The notes under the pieces are model-generated. The model was not told where the DNA came from. It saw nothing but the letters and a program-made list of their open reading frames with translations, and searched no databases. Positions 1 to 14,180 of a DNA stretch of 64,000 bases are shown in pieces. How positions within the stretch are numbered: the stretch's first letter is position 1; every line of letters starts with the position of its first letter. The stretch is from Monarcha castaneiventris obscurior (taxonomy: Eukaryota > Chordata > Aves > Passeriformes > Monarchidae). The stretch covers positions 5,365,501-5,429,500 of the forward strand of contig JAMPIT010000417.1 in NCBI GenBank assembly GCA_026261815.1, read 5' to 3'. A program made the position numbers and the translations under genes.

Positions 1-448
1 CTACGAAGGCCTGAGACTTTCTTCATGTGGCTTTTTGCTTAGTCCTCCCTTACTTCTCCCAGACACTCAGAGACAGAACTTCAGTTCCCTCTTTCCAGAT
101 GATGCTCAGAGCACCAAGTGCTCTTGTTTTGTTCTTATTATGTTCTGGGACTATTTGTTCATTCTAGCATAGGGGAAAGGATGCCTCAGAAATTAGGGTG
201 GGGTGCATTTGGAGGCAAGGGAATAAATATTCATTCTTGCCATCAGCTCATTCATTTGGTTTGATTTATACCATTTGCCCCAAAGTTTTCCTTCTAATTT
301 TTCACTGAAATACCCAGAAGCTTTTAATAATGGCATTTACATGTATAATGTAGCATTATTAATGTTAAACAAAGCTTTTGAAATCTTCTCCATTCTGCAA
401 GCCCCATACCATTTCAGAACAAATTATTTTCACAACAACCTCTGCCAG

Positions 449-470
449 ACACACACACACACACACACAC
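449..470. repeat. (AC)11 microsatellite
   Basis: Eleven uninterrupted AC dinucleotides. This is a typical polymorphic simple repeat in intronic DNA. Confidence 0.97.
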
Positions 471-3400
471 TCACCGCTGCTGTTTTATTAATTTCAGATA
501 CTTTTTCCTTTTTCCTACTCATTTCAATCCTAATATTCTATAATATATAAGAGCAGCACAAGAGTGAAGGTGCTGTGACCAGAAGCAGTATGGTCAGGGC
601 AGACAAAGCAAAGTGACTAGAGATTCAACCTTTAAACCCAGCAGGATTTCTCAGACAGGACAAGCACCTGAAATAACAGAATAGCATTACCAGAAAGAAA
701 TGTTTCAGGATATCCTAGAACAACTAGAAGAAGAGAGTACTGAAAGTTTAGGAAGCAGAATTGTTGTTTAGGAAGCATCCTGCTTCCCGTCCCAGCACAT
801 CTTGTTTTCAGCCAGCTTACACCACCAAAACCTGCACATCATCTGAGGAAGATTCAGATACATCTGTTGCATTTACAGGAACTCTTAGGAGCTTTGTTCT
901 GGCTTTTTAAATTGTTGTTTCAATGGGCTTTTCCATCTCCCAGGTATGCAATGATTCAAGCATCAGTTGTTTCTACAAGACCTCTGCTGCATCCATCCCT
1001 GTGACCCAGCTGCTGCTCTGCTCAGCAAGCCAAACTCACTCCAAGCCATGTCCCACACTTTGTTCTCTGCTACTGGGGCCTGTTTGAGCATCCCTGTGCA
1101 GCTGGGCAGGCGGGCTGATGGAAACCCCAGGGCACTCCTGCAGCAGTTACTGTGCCTGCTGCAGCTTCCCAGGGATACGGTAACTGCTCCTGGGCGCTAA
1201 AAAACCACCTGCTCAGCATCGCAGCCCAAAATCCTGCTGTGTGCTTCCTAGGGAATGCAGGAAAGGGACAAAAACCCAACAGATCAATGCCACTGTAAAC
1301 TGAAATCAGAGGGGGAAAAGAAGAGTCACAAAGAGTTTTTGTACCATAAAGACAACTCTAGAAATTTTCTACATCTTACACTCATGTATCATCTCTGGGG
1401 CATCTTAATGTCACTTCATGGCATCACACTGAAACATGGGCAGGACGGGGCTTGAAGGATCCCCTCACAACGAGGCCATCACCAGCAGTAGATCTGCTTA
1501 GCTGTGGCTGGACTCAAGGCCCTTGTTCCAACACTGTACTGCCTTCCCACTGAAATTTTTTTCCTGTTGCCCAAGGACCTACTATGGCCTTCCATGGCAC
1601 TGTCTGGCATTACCAAGAACAGATTGGCTCCATCATCTTTGTAACTACCCTGCAATCAGGGATGGATACCTGCACCTCTTACCCACATCTCAGAGGGCAG
1701 AGCCAAAAACAGTCCCTCAGGACAGCACAGGGCATATTGTGTCTGCATCAGGGCTAGCTCAGTGAGACACTGCAGGTTAATTCCCATGGCCTATAGATCT
1801 TCTCATTTCCAATGGAGAGTCTCTATGAAATATCTTCCCACAGAGAGATGCAGAAGAGGCAAAAAAAGGTATGAGGATGGATGACACTACTGGAAAAGTC
1901 CTCCTGATACTCAACTAAATAAATTACTATTCTCCTGAAGAAAAGTGACAGTAAGTAAGGACTTCCAAGGTCAAGGGCTGGATAGAGAAGGTGAAGAGGG
2001 AGTAACTGTTAAACTTCTTTTTTTTCCCTGTCAAAGAATGATATAAAAAGGAGAATGCCAAGGAGCAAGTTTTCAACAAAGAACTTCTTCACCCTATGAG
2101 CAGTTAAGTGGTGAAACTCTTTGCCTCTTGGATGCTAGAAACATGCCTGGGTCCACAAATGCCAAGAATTTGCATGTTGGTAAGGGTATGGAAGAAAAAC
2201 CCATCAAGCGCTACTAAATACAAAGACGTGCTATCTTAGAGAGTTCCAAGTCATAACTCATGGGACGTTTGGAGAATATTCTGAGGAAGTATCTCTAATT
2301 GATCCTCTGTCAATTGCTGTTGGATGCAAAATGCTGGACTAAATTACCTTGTGATATAAACAAGTTCACACATCATTACAAAAATGTTTCTAAAATAACA
2401 TTTAACGTTACTGGACAACTTCTAAGTCTATTGGGACAGTGTAGCAAAGTTCCTACCACTATCGGTCAAACCAATATACAAGTTCACCCACCTCTTTTTA
2501 TTTAAACACTGCCATCATTAAACAGAAAGAAGGCTTTTGGCTTCCTGGAGAAAAGGCAAGACATTACTGCCGTCCCACGGCAGCCAAACATGCAGAGCAC
2601 CTGGGTTTGAGCCCAAGGACTTCAGCCATGGAACATCACTCTGCTTTGCTCTTCACTTCACAGCCAACTGCCCCCAGCTTCAAAGCATCTTTTATGAAAA
2701 ACAGCAGTGCTGTACCATGGCCAGGACAGAACATGCTCTGAGGCCAATCATCTTCTCAACCAAAATTTATACCTTAATCTCCACTCCAAATACGCACACT
2801 CCATTATTTTTGTCCTCCCCTGATTTTCTACCCTCTGCTGTACATGAAACTCCCAAAATAATCCACAGGGTTAAAAACTGGTCTTGGGATAGTAGCCTGT
2901 TGGGCCAGGGGAAGAATGAGCAAGGAAACCTCATCTCATCACCTTTTCATTTCTGCCCTGATGAGTAGAAAATGCTGGACTGGACTGTACTGCTCTGCCA
3001 CATATCACCTCTCACTGTCAGGATGACACTCCTCTGGGACAGCGGATCTGCTCCCAGCTCCTGACAGTACTCAGCCACCCGGACCTGCCCAATGTGGGCA
3101 TGCCTCCATTTCTGCAAGTTTCTAGTGCTGCCTGCGCCAACTCTTTTCCTACTCCCTTGGGTCAGATGCATAGCCCAGGGAAGACACTTTGGCTGGGGGC
3201 ATCCATGTGTCAGACTAATCCCAGCTGCCACAGGGGCCCTGGGAGTGTGTCAGCAGCCAGAATAAATTGAGGTGGGTCTGACTCATGCCAAATCCAAAGC
3301 CAGCGAGGGGAATATACAGGTGCAGAAGTGGTACAAAGCCAATTGCCTGCTTCAGCACACTGACACGTACCAGGTACAGCTCAGTGTATCCAGGGGACAA

Positions 3401-6400
3401 GATCCAGCATTCACAATTCCCCAGTGAGACAAATGACTCCTATGGTCCTCCAGCTGCAGGTGCCTGCCCCATAGAGGATGGGACCTTGGGGAGCCAAGGC
3501 TGTCCAACTGATTTGTGCATGCTAGCACATTTACATTCACCACAGGTTTATTCCACTAGCTTTTCTAGTCCTAAGATATATTTTAAGCTAAGCAGCTCTC
3601 ACCTCAGCACCCAGCTTCAGACAGCCCTGGCAGCACCCAGGCAGAGATGAGGCAATGGTGTACTAAGCAGGGAATGAGCACGCCACGGTCACACGCTGCT
3701 GTCCCCTGCTAACCTCACCACCTTTACACCTCTCCTACCCCTCCTCGCCCTGATCCTGATCCCGCAGCAGCTTCATTGTGCAGCGCAAAGTTGGTCCACG
3801 CCAAGCTGGCACAGGCTTCAGAGGAATTAATTCAGACGGGCAAAGTCTGATCCCTTTCAGGGAGCGTGTGAAAGAGGAGGCAGCGTTCAGCACTTTAGAC
3901 ATCAAGGGAGAGTAAGAGAAAAAGAGATGAGAGAAAGCCTCGCATAGAAAAGGCAGCAGGAAAAATGTCCTAATTTGGAGAGACAGGGCTCATTGCCATG
4001 GCAACCCAGAATCGCCCCAGAGCGGCCAGATACGACTTTATATGTGGTGTTAAACGATTCAACCATTAAGAGAAAATACTAAGGGGAAAAATATAATGGG
4101 GCTGTGGAAGGGAAAGTATTTGGCAACAAAGAGCTTTCCTCTTGGGGGTACTCTGGAAACAGAAGTGAACCTTTTGAGTCTTAAGTTGTATTTTTTTTTC
4201 CCCCCATCCTTAGATGCAGAGACATTTTTGTGCATTTGCTTGTTTGGGGAGAATGAGTCACTCCTTCCTGCCTGCACTGCCTTCCCTCCCCAGCCTGGTG
4301 CTCATCAGCAATGGGGCCAGATCCTGCCTACTGGGCAACAGAGGGAGGAAAGGCAACTGGAACCTGTGTTTCTTTCCTTACAGTCCCCTACCAAGATCTC
4401 CCAGGATGAGGCAGAAACTGGGAATGCATGGCAGATCACATGGGGACACTGCAGGGTGGTAACACGTCACCCAGGAGGTGGCAACATGATGCAGGGTGGC
4501 AGTGACCACCAGGAGCTCCAGCCTCTGGTCCACAACCTTGAGAAAGCACATATGGAATGTTTGTAGGAGAGCTGGGGTTGCTGAGCACATCTGGCCATGG
4601 GCTAAATGACAGAAGCAGCAGGAGTGATATGCTCCCTTTAAGTCAAACAATGCACATACTGCTGGCTGAGAGAGGAAGATGAATCCCTGCAGTTGTTAAT
4701 TAATTATCTGATCTCACCCTGAGTCCTTTCTATCTGCTTTAGTCTATGAATTACTTTGAATATCATATCAAGTTTCCTCATCCCACACCCTCGCCTCCTT
4801 CCACCCTCACGCTTGGGGTACCCTTGCTCTGCACTGCTGCCCTTTGTCAAACACACCATCAACAGAACTTCTCATCTCTTTTCTTACCCCTGGCACAGTT
4901 CTGTTACATTTTCTCAGTCCTTACGAGAGGTCCCACCCAGTCTGCAGGGGCTTACACCTCACAGGGAGCTAGTACAAGGAGGTGGACCAGTATGAAGAAT
5001 AATAAGACCAGATGAGCGGCAAGGAAATTATTTTATCTTCTGGAGGTTACCTCCTTGTAACTGAAGGTACTAATCCCAGTGGATGAGTTCCCAGAGGACC
5101 ATCCCCTACAGATTCCTAAGTGCAAAGCATTAAATTGATTGGCAAGGCAAGATCCTCGTCACTCATGTCTAAGCTACTCATGTCACCTCATTTCCCTATC
5201 CAATTTATTCATCAAATGCAGAAAAACATTTGGCCAAAAGGATTCATTGACAGCAGCGATGCTTGCAGCATGGAGGACAGGACATGCTTCTGCACAGGCA
5301 TGGTTACACGGAGACACAGCCACGTGTGTTCTGCATGCTGCTACCCATTCCTATACCAAACCATTTCTCCCTGGCCACAGAAACCTAAACAAGCCAAGCA
5401 AGATAATCCTCTCCCTAGTATTTCAGTCTAGACTAGACCAGGAGAGGGAAAAATGGAAAAACTAAACTCACTCCACTATTACCAAACAAAAAAGCCTTCA
5501 AAGTATGATTCAGGGGATTTGTGTACTGTGTAGGAGCAGCACGGCATGAGCTGCTGGCTGGCTTTGGGCTCTCTGGCAGCACAAAATGCTTCCCCACAGC
5601 TTGTACTGTGTATTGCTGAGTGTTACTATAGGCACACCTCAAGACATAGAGCAACAGACTGCTGGACCAGTACAGTGACCAGTGAGTGACATTGTCACAC
5701 AAAAATGTGATCCTAAGCACAGCAAGAGACAAATATTACTCACAACCTCTCTTTCTCCTCCCAGTGGTCAGTATCACAGCATGTTTTTTGCCAGCCTCTG
5801 GTGAGAAAGCTGACAGCCACAGCTTCAGTTTATACCAATCAAGCAGTTGAAACTTCAAATCCACATGTGCACATAACATCTTCCAAGGCAGCTCAGACAA
5901 GGGCAGAGGGATCAAACAGAGAGAATGGCTGGGACAAGTCCTGGCCAAGATGAGCCCTGTGGTCTCACAGCAGGACATGGAGACAGCAAAGGTTAATGGC
6001 AGCATGGCTCATTGGGGGAAAATGGACCATGGGCACCAGCACAGCCTGGTGAGGTTTCCAGCCATTCCCTAAATGAAGCTGTTCCACCATCTGCAGGCGA
6101 GCACACTTTGGCATTAAACATTTTGCATGAAGGCCTATTTAATGGAGCACTAAGTGACTTATTAAATCCAAATTAAAGAACCAATTGACTAGCAAAAAAA
6201 ATTAAATCTCTGGATAGGTAATGGCTGTGTCAAACATTCGGATGCGCCCAAAACACATCAAACCTAACCCCACAGTTTCACAATAATTAAAAGTTTACCA
6301 AAAGATATTCATAGACTTATACAACCAAATAAAAGCACATGAGTTTGGTGAAACCCTCAGATGACCAAAACTAACAGAAAGAGACAGCTGACTGGTTCAT

Positions 6401-7229
6401 CCTCTGCCCAATTCCACCTTATCTCCCTCCACTTCAGCAGTGCTGTCCCCTGCAGACATGCACTACTTCAAAACTTTGTCAGTCCCATTACAGATCATTT
6501 CAATGGCCAGACTGCAGCTGCAGAGATTAGCCCACAGAGCCATAGAGGACTAAGTGTTCAGAGGTAGAGCCAAAGTTTACTGGGCACTTTCCTGCCCTGT
6601 ATTTCATCTCATTATACCTTTCAGAACTCCCCATCCCTCCCCTTCCCAGGGCTTCAGCCCTTTCAGCACACTCCCTCCTTCAGATCAAGACATACATCCT
6701 CCCTTATTTTCACCTTCAGGCTGGCTCCTCCTCGGCCCACCCAAGGCACACAATGATTAGAGTATGCCTTGATTTTCAGCGCCAGTTGAGGAACTCAAAC
6801 CACCAGTTTGCTGTAGGCTTGCCACAAGGCTAAGAATAAGGCTAGACAGAAAGCTCAGCCAGTCAAAAGGCAGAAAAAAAGTGGGGCAGAAAACAGATGT
6901 CTGCTTGACAGTTATGAAGAAAAAAGGCACAATTCACATTTTAAGTGCAATTTTTAAGTCTGCATTGAAAATATAGTTAAAGGCACATCTTTCTCTTCCA
7001 CAGAGGATACTAACGGAATAATCCAATTACTGCTGCTGTCATCAAGCTAATTTCTTTTCTCAAGAGGTCTGTCGTGGGACAGAAATATTAAAACCTCCGA
7101 GCCTCGAGCCACGCTCCCCTTCAACAGCTCACCGATAGGAGCGGGCGGCACTGAGCAAGTGCGTGCTCTCGGCCGTGCCTCCTGCGCTGCTGCAGCCTCA
7201 GTCAAACAGAGCACACGCGTGTGCGCCCC

Positions 7230-7568
7230 GTGCGAGCGCCGGCAAATGCCCGGCCCCGGGACACCGCAGCATCCTCCGCACGCTGCCAACAAATGCCCGG
7301 CCCTGGGAGCCCGCAGCGCCCTCCGCACGCTGCCAACAAATGCCCGGCCCTGGGAGCCCGCAGCGCCCTCCGCACGCTGCCAGCAAATGCCCGGCCCCGG
7401 GAGAGCGCAGCGCCCTCCGCACGCTGCCAGCAAATGCCCGGCCCCGGGAGAGCGCAGCATCCTCCCACGCTGCCAATAAATGCCCGGGCCCGGGAGAGCG
7501 CAGCATCCTCCCACGCTGCCAATAAATGCCCGGCCCCGGACACCGCAGCGCCCTCCGAACGCTGCCGG
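7230..7568. repeat. GC-rich minisatellite, about seven 46-47 bp units
   Basis: The unit starts AAATGCCCGGCCC and ends with a CACGCTGCCAA-type segment. Unit starts are at 7244, 7291, 7338, 7385, 7432, 7478 and 7524; the first five periods approximate 47 bp and the last two 46 bp, because one CG is lost in a CTCCGCACG block. A partial copy precedes the array. Units differ in a few positions (GGGAGAGCG versus GGGAGCCCG or GGACACCG), so the array is not brand new. It is rich in CpG and SmaI-type CCCGGG. Since 46-47 is not a multiple of three, several reading frames on both strands stay open across it, giving long but meaningless Pro/Gly/Ala/Arg frames such as 7047-7928 on minus. Confidence 0.95.
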
Positions 7569-10131
7569 AGCTCCGGGGCCGTCCCGGCGAGGGCCCCCGG
7601 GAGCGCCGGGCAGCGCGGGCACCGAGCCGCACGCCTCTGCGGGACCCGCCGCGTGTGCCGGAATCACGGCTCCCCAGCTGCGCCGGCACACCTTCTGTGC
7701 GCGTTTTTGGCTTGTTTCCTTTAGGAAACGGGACTCTTGCAAACCTGGGGTGCAGGGTGTGTTTGTGCATAGGCGACTCGGGCTTCCCAGTACCTCTTGA
7801 ATCTGCTGGCCAATTTCCACCTGATTTGGCAAAGGGGCAGAGGACTCAAGGAGAATGGATTTCTTACAGTGCTGTACAAAATACAGCCTGCAACTGCACG
7901 CAGTCCCAAAGCCTTTATGTGACCCCACAGCAGTGCGTATGATTCACCCACTCACTGTCAAAGGCTCACTAGGCAATCAAACAGACTTCATCCTGACCTG
8001 GCAGCATGCCTGTGGTGGACAGCCCCTATACACAGAAGCCTCGGGGCACCACGGTACAGCTCTCTCATATACTGTGCCAGCCAGCGACTATAAAAGGCAC
8101 AGTGGAAACTGGGAGAAAAACAATAGGACATCTGGGGAGAATGGTATTTTTGCAGGGAGGAGGTGTAGACAGGTCCTGAAAAATTGAAGCTGCTGTGGGT
8201 GCCCACACTTTTTTGGACTGGACATCTTCTAATTGATACAGGGCAGGGGGTGAAGAAATGAGACCCTTTTAATGCCCCTGGCCTTTACCACTGGGGAAAG
8301 GATGAGTCCAACTCTTCTGAAATATCATCACCCAGCTCAAGTTCTCACCTCTGTGGACTCTCTGGTGTCTACTATGGACTGAGCTCACATTAGTATATAA
8401 TTCAGTTAAAGAGTCAATTAACCATGAGATGTGAATCCAGTGAAAACAGGATTCATTCATTTGGGAGCTGACAAAATTACTTGTTCCATTGCCCTTCCAC
8501 TCACTGTCTTCTCAACAAGCTGTTCCAATACTAGGTCATAAAATTCACTTTCAAGTGTGTCACATAAGGGAAAAAAAATAAATAAAAGCCTCTAGTGTGC
8601 ATTTCAAAAGCCATGAGGGAGGGACTCTGAGTGTCCATTCAGGGATACAACATGAAAGGCTCAACTTCCAGAAGATGGAGATGCCCAGCATTTTCTCAAA
8701 TGTAGGCTGCCTTAACCTGTCTCATGTTGGATGTTGAAAAAAAAAGAAGGACCTACATTCACTGTTCCCACTTAAAACACTCTAGCCTACTTCTTTGACT
8801 GCCATCGCTTCCTGGGAGGTGGGCAGAGCCCATTCAGATAGCAGGTGTCCTGCGCCTTGCAGCTTGGCAGGCAGTGCCGCGTGGAAAAGGCGCTCCACTC
8901 CACCAGCCTCGATGCCACCTGTTCCCAACCCTCCCGCCGCCCACCCAGCCCTGCCATGTCGAGGAACAGTCTGAACCTGGCCCACTGCCCGGGCCATGAA
9001 GGAACCCAAATGGAAGCATACAGGCAATTTGGAGACATAGAAAGCAGGCACTTCTGAGATGCTCTCCCCATACACCGTTATCTGACAAATACCCCATTAT
9101 CCAACAAGAGCCTCTCTCTCCACTTCCCAAGCAACCATCTCCTTTAAGAATTCACTGACCCCTTCTTTTTATCTACAGTGTTGTCAGAAAAGAATCTTTT
9201 TCATTACATTTCCCCTGAGCTCACAGTTTGTGGGGCTTTTTTCAACTGTCTCTGGTAGATAACTAAAAGGTATTGGTAACCATCTGCTCAGTGCATGCCC
9301 TGAAGGAAAGCACGTACTCTCGCTCAAACTCCTTCCATACTGCACCAGAAACAGGACATTCCCTGCTCTTCACAAGTCTTTGTGAACTGGAAGTGATGGA
9401 AACACTTCATTTCCAATGACAGGAGTCTCAGCAAGAAGAAGCCATCCCCTTCAGAGGGAAAGCTTATTTAGTTAAAGAAGGTCAGATCTACACGTGGCCA
9501 CTTGCAAGAAAACACTTCTGGTGATGGTGATTTTACCTCACACTCTCACACCATGCAGGGTGCACGAACCCTACCTTCTGATCTGGCAGGCTTAAATAGA
9601 AGTTGAGAAAACAAAACCGTGCCAGATCTCTGACCTTTGATAAATGTGAAGAGCAGGTTAATGCAGCACACCAAATATTGAACCTTCAGCTCAAGCAGTT
9701 TTGTGTTGGAGGTAGCCCCTGTCATCTAAGAGCTGTGAACCATCTCTGCACACCACTTCCTTGGGGGCAGCTCTGCCCCAGCTGAGGTGACACCACACAC
9801 TGCCCCTGGCCAAGCCCATGAGAGATAAGCAGCCTCATCCCTTAGCCCAGGGGGAGAAACCAGCAACGTGCAGGGCTGTAACAAATCATTCCCCAGACTT
9901 TGCCTCCCCTTACCCGCTCATCTATGACATGGACGCTGGTCTGCATGTTTGGCTGCGGTGAGAGGATCACTAGCTTGTCAAGCTGGTGATGTAGAGAACG
10001 GTATTAACTGAGTAATTAAATCATTTCTGTAATTACTCTCACACAGCTGTAAATAATGTAAGCCCACACGTTCTCTCTGGAAGCCATAATAGCAAGAGAA
10101 GAGAGAGTGAGGGATGCCAATAAAAAAGGAG

Positions 10132-10153
10132 AAATAATAATAATAATAATAAT
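10132..10153. repeat. (AAT)n microsatellite
   Basis: About seven AAT units lie immediately left of a MIR-like SINE remnant. Such elements often carry a TAATAAT segment, so the microsatellite probably grew from it. Confidence 0.9.
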
Positions 10154-10205
10154 GACACTTAACATTTATACAGCACTCTTCATTTTCAAAGCACAGTGCA
10201 AACAA
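10154..10205. mobile_element. MIR-like ancient SINE fragment
   Basis: The segment reads like the conserved part of old amniote MIR-type SINEs: a 'cattta..acagcactctTCATtttcaaagcacagtgcaaac' pattern (spread over the whole interval). It matches, in order and spacing, the fragment at 21923-22025 (CAGCACTTTTCATCTTTAAG then GCACTCTACAAAC). The element is truncated and no longer has a recognisable tRNA-type promoter. Confidence 0.5.
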
Positions 10206-10223
10206 GAATTAAGAGTGACACCC

Positions 10224-10280
10224 AGGAGAGGGAGGGTGAGAGGAAGGGAAGAAGGAGAAGGGAGAAGATAGGAATGGGGG
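10224..10280. repeat. purine-rich (GGGA/GAAG) tract
   Basis: Roughly 57 nt of almost pure purine lies on the plus strand just right of the MIR-like fragment. It is low-complexity sequence with no defined unit. Confidence 0.7.
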
Positions 10281-13200
10281 CAGGTACGGAGCAGGATTTG
10301 AGACCCAGCAGGGCTGGTGACTTGGTGTATGCTCAGCCCAGCCCCGTGGCAGGGCCACTGTCTCTTTACCACACACCTCAGCACTGCTGCAGAAGCCAGG
10401 GGAGCAAGGACACAGCTCTGCCTCTTGCAGAAAGCGAGTGAGCCGAAGCAGGAGCGAGGACAAAGCACTGTGCTGCAGGAGCTCACACATGGAGGAGCCG
10501 GCAGCTCCATCACGGAGCTGATCCCCTCCAGTGCAGAGGCTGACAGTGACCATGCTGGCCCCAAACCAGGCAGCTGGTCGGAGGCTGTGAGGGTCTTTCC
10601 CCCTCCTCACAGGAGCTTTTCCCCCTGCCCATGAGGGGTGTGCTGGCTGAAGGAGTGCAGAGCCAAGCCAGCCCCAGGCATACTTTGGAAGACCCGCTGG
10701 CCTTCCCCCAGTGTGGAGCACTGATGCCAGTGTCCCAGTCACCCCACAGTCATTTCTGACTTCCTTTGTGGCTCAGGGCAGAATGGGAAAGGAATATTTC
10801 TGCCCAGCTGGAGGGAAGCAGCACACGCAGGGGAAGCATTGCTCCCCAATCCCACTGCCCTGTGCCCTGCCCTGGCCCAGGTCTGGTCTTCTCTATTACA
10901 CAGTTTCCACCTGACAGGTTTTCCACTTCCATTTCACACTCCTCATCCCATTCGTTCAGCAGTTCTGCCACCCCCTGTGCTCCCTGGCTCTTGCTCCTGT
11001 GGCCAGCAAGGAAGCATAACCTGGTCAGGTATACCTCTTTTGCTCTAAGCATTTTCCCATCCACCAGCTCCTGCTTCCCACCTTTATCCAGTCCCCGTGC
11101 CCATCTCGTATCAGGATCTCTTCCATATGGTCACCCTCTGCTCTGGCTCCTCAGAATACCCTGCATGTCCCCCACCCCACGACACCCCCCTGCTGCACAG
11201 CACACTTCTCCTGGCTGAATCCCACCAGGATGCCACGGGAAAGCTCCAGCTCCAGCATAGCCTGTGCAGCCCCCAGGGCCAGGTGCAGTTTTGAAGAACA
11301 GTTTGCAAGGACAAGTTCTTTCCAAGAGACGTGGCAAACATCTAAAAAGACTCTAGGTACATCCACAGTTTCTTACACTTACAACAAGGAAGGCCAAACT
11401 TGGGGCAGCCTATGCAGTAGTAGCAAAAGCACATCTCTGGTTACAAGTCCTTCCCCGCAAGACACCCCTGCTCCAGACCCGTGTCCTTGCTCTGAGAACA
11501 TGTGGTGGTCAGGCAGAACCTTTGGAGGAAAATGTGACAGCACTTGCAACATAGCTAAATCACATATGATCCCGTGCCACATTTTCAGAGAGAGATGTTT
11601 TATTTTACAAATAAATAGCAAAATAAATTAATCAGCTTGAGGCATACACCTGGCATAGGAAACTTTGCTCAAATAGTTACAGTCTGGCGAAATTACAGGA
11701 AACCCCCAAGAGGATTTTATAATGGGAATGCTGGCCAAGCTTACAATAGATGGTACTATCAGCCCTGCATAAAATGAGTTCTCCAGCATGATGCAGCTAT
11801 TCAGCCACCACCTCTAATGGGGGTTAAAGCTTCTCCTCCTGGAGTCCAGATTTTCATCTCAAGCACTGTATTTACTTCGGTTAGAAAAATCCATTAATTG
11901 TTTCTTAGTAATTAGGTTTTTGCCTTTTGTAGAGCTCAAATTTTACAAAAACATTGTTATGGTCTTCTTGTAAAGGGCAAATTGCTGTAGACAGCAGTTG
12001 AGCAAGTGTCTTAAAGTCATGTTTCATAGCAGAGCTGCAGTGAGGATGTGGGTCTATTAGAACTGCTGGATTCTTTTGGCACCTTTTAGATCAACTCTCC
12101 TCACTGCACGTACCTGCCTCCTTTACTTTTTTGCCTGCTCACCCTCAGACTGTCCACATCCTTCATTCCTGTCTTTCCCCTTCCTCTGAAACATACATTT
12201 ATTGTTATTATCAGGAACCTCACAGATACACAGCTAAAAGCTATTGCCAAGCACAGAGAAAAATTGCTTCAACAGAGCCTTCAAGGTATTTTTTTATCAC
12301 TCTCAGAACTTACTCTTTTTTCTTTTCCTTAATTTTCTCCTGCGCCTAGGATCATGGGGAGAAGTTTTCCTATCTTTCATCTTCTTTCTCCTCTTTCTCC
12401 TCTGCTTCATCTATATAACATGTTCTCCAGCACTTAGTTCAGTCCTGTTTGAAAACAGCTGAAGAAACATGGCTTCCATCTCTTCCCTAGGAAGTCTAGA
12501 GTACTTCCTAATAAAACTCAGTGTCTGAGCCTTTTCCTTGATACACCTATATACCATTTATTATTACCATTTAACGTATCATAATACATCATTTAATATA
12601 TTTCCCTAACTTTATCCTGTCATTCCTACTTCTGTTTCTGGCAGCTACACTAAGCATTTTTTCCTCTAGTCTACCTCTATTCATTGAGTATATAAATCAC
12701 ACCCTGACTCATTGTTCAGCCAATCTACACTACACACATACAGCTGTTTCACTCTTTCTTCATATATCAACTGCTCCAGACCATTAACAGAGTCACAAAC
12801 TACAATTATGTCTTCTTCTGTACCCTGTTTTTTTCCCAGCTTGTGTATATGTAATTCCCTTAGCTTCCTTCATAACCCATCCCCTCCAAATTTGGCTAAT
12901 GAGGCAAATAAAAGGCAAAGAGAATAAGAGATTCCCTGGAAAGAATTGTTTCTCTCTGTCCTGCAGTTACTGGGGAATGACATGCGGATTTAAAGCAGCA
13001 GCATCGGGCAATTTCACACTCCGTGTTTTCAATTTCATTTTGAGGCCAGTTTAGGGTAGGGACAAATTTGAGTGTAATTAATTTAGATTTTGTGAGACAA
13101 GTTACTGCTTGGGGTTGTAATAAAGGACTGCCTGTCCAGATTGAAGAAACTAATCTCCTTGTCCGGCTGGGGATGGCACAAATTGATTTAAGACCTTTTT

Positions 13201-14180
13201 GTTGGGTTTTTTGTTTTGAAGAAAGGGGTTGAGATAAAGATTATAAATAACTATTGGTCAGAGCTCATCAAGCTTCCAGATTTTCTTTAGGTAAGTGCTT
13301 ACAAATTTAGAGATCTACCTAAATATCATTAGTGTGAAAATCAAGGTTAGAAATCTATCAAGAGCTTTTTTACAGATGCCCAGGACCAAGCTGGGTGGAA
13401 ATCAACATTTTTCCTGACAGACACTTCAACAGTTCTATTTCTAGGTAGACAGTGGCAACATCGCATTTAAGCAAGAGTAGTGACAAGGTTAATTCACCTT
13501 CTCTTTACCTCAGGTGGGTTGCAGAAGTTGCGTGCAGAGCTAGGGAAGGAAAGGTCTTCTGTCCCTCAAAAGAAAACATCACTATAACAACAGAAGAAAA
13601 CTAACACTCTGTACTCCTGAAGGAAAAATCCTATGACCCGAAACAAAACAGCTTATAAATAGCTGCAGAAGGCTGATGCAGAGGAATCAGACTTCACTTT
13701 TGCTTGACATTTGTTGCCTGAGACAACTTCTGCTAAAGGAAGGCACCCACACCTGTGTGTGGCCATCCTCTCCCTCAGCACTGCTTCTGCCCAGAAGCAC
13801 CCCAGGACACCTTAGCAGGGCTCGAGTCTCACCAGGGTACCAGGTTTTCTCCTTCCCAATTCTGTGACAGTCAAACTCAGGCAAACACCTTCAAGCATCA
13901 GGTGTCCAAGGCTCAGGGCAAATACGAAGTGCATCCAGTATAAATTATCAGGAGGGAAAAAGTGATAGGGATATTTCATGGAAATGTACAATTCTGTAAG
14001 AATTTTGTTTTCTTTGTTTTTTTAAAGAGGCTTTCTTGTTGCTTTTAAGCAATAAACAAAAAAAAAGCAATCAACTCCACATTTTTTTCCTGTGACTCTT
14101 GAAAACAATACCCCAGAAAAAGTGAAATGGAGCTCCTCCCAAGAAAATTGGAGATGAAGTAGAGGAAAGCTTTAAAAATT

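Noticed and set aside
7047..7928. 293-codon open frame on the minus strand, and overlapping frames of 100-190 codons on both strands
   Set aside because: All span the 46-47 bp minisatellite. The openness is a product of GC-rich repetition with a non-triplet period; no domain is recognisable and several incompatible frames are equally open.
10209..10742. 177-codon minus-strand frame
   Set aside because: It includes the purine-rich tract (serine/proline/leucine-rich translation) and shows no known domain.
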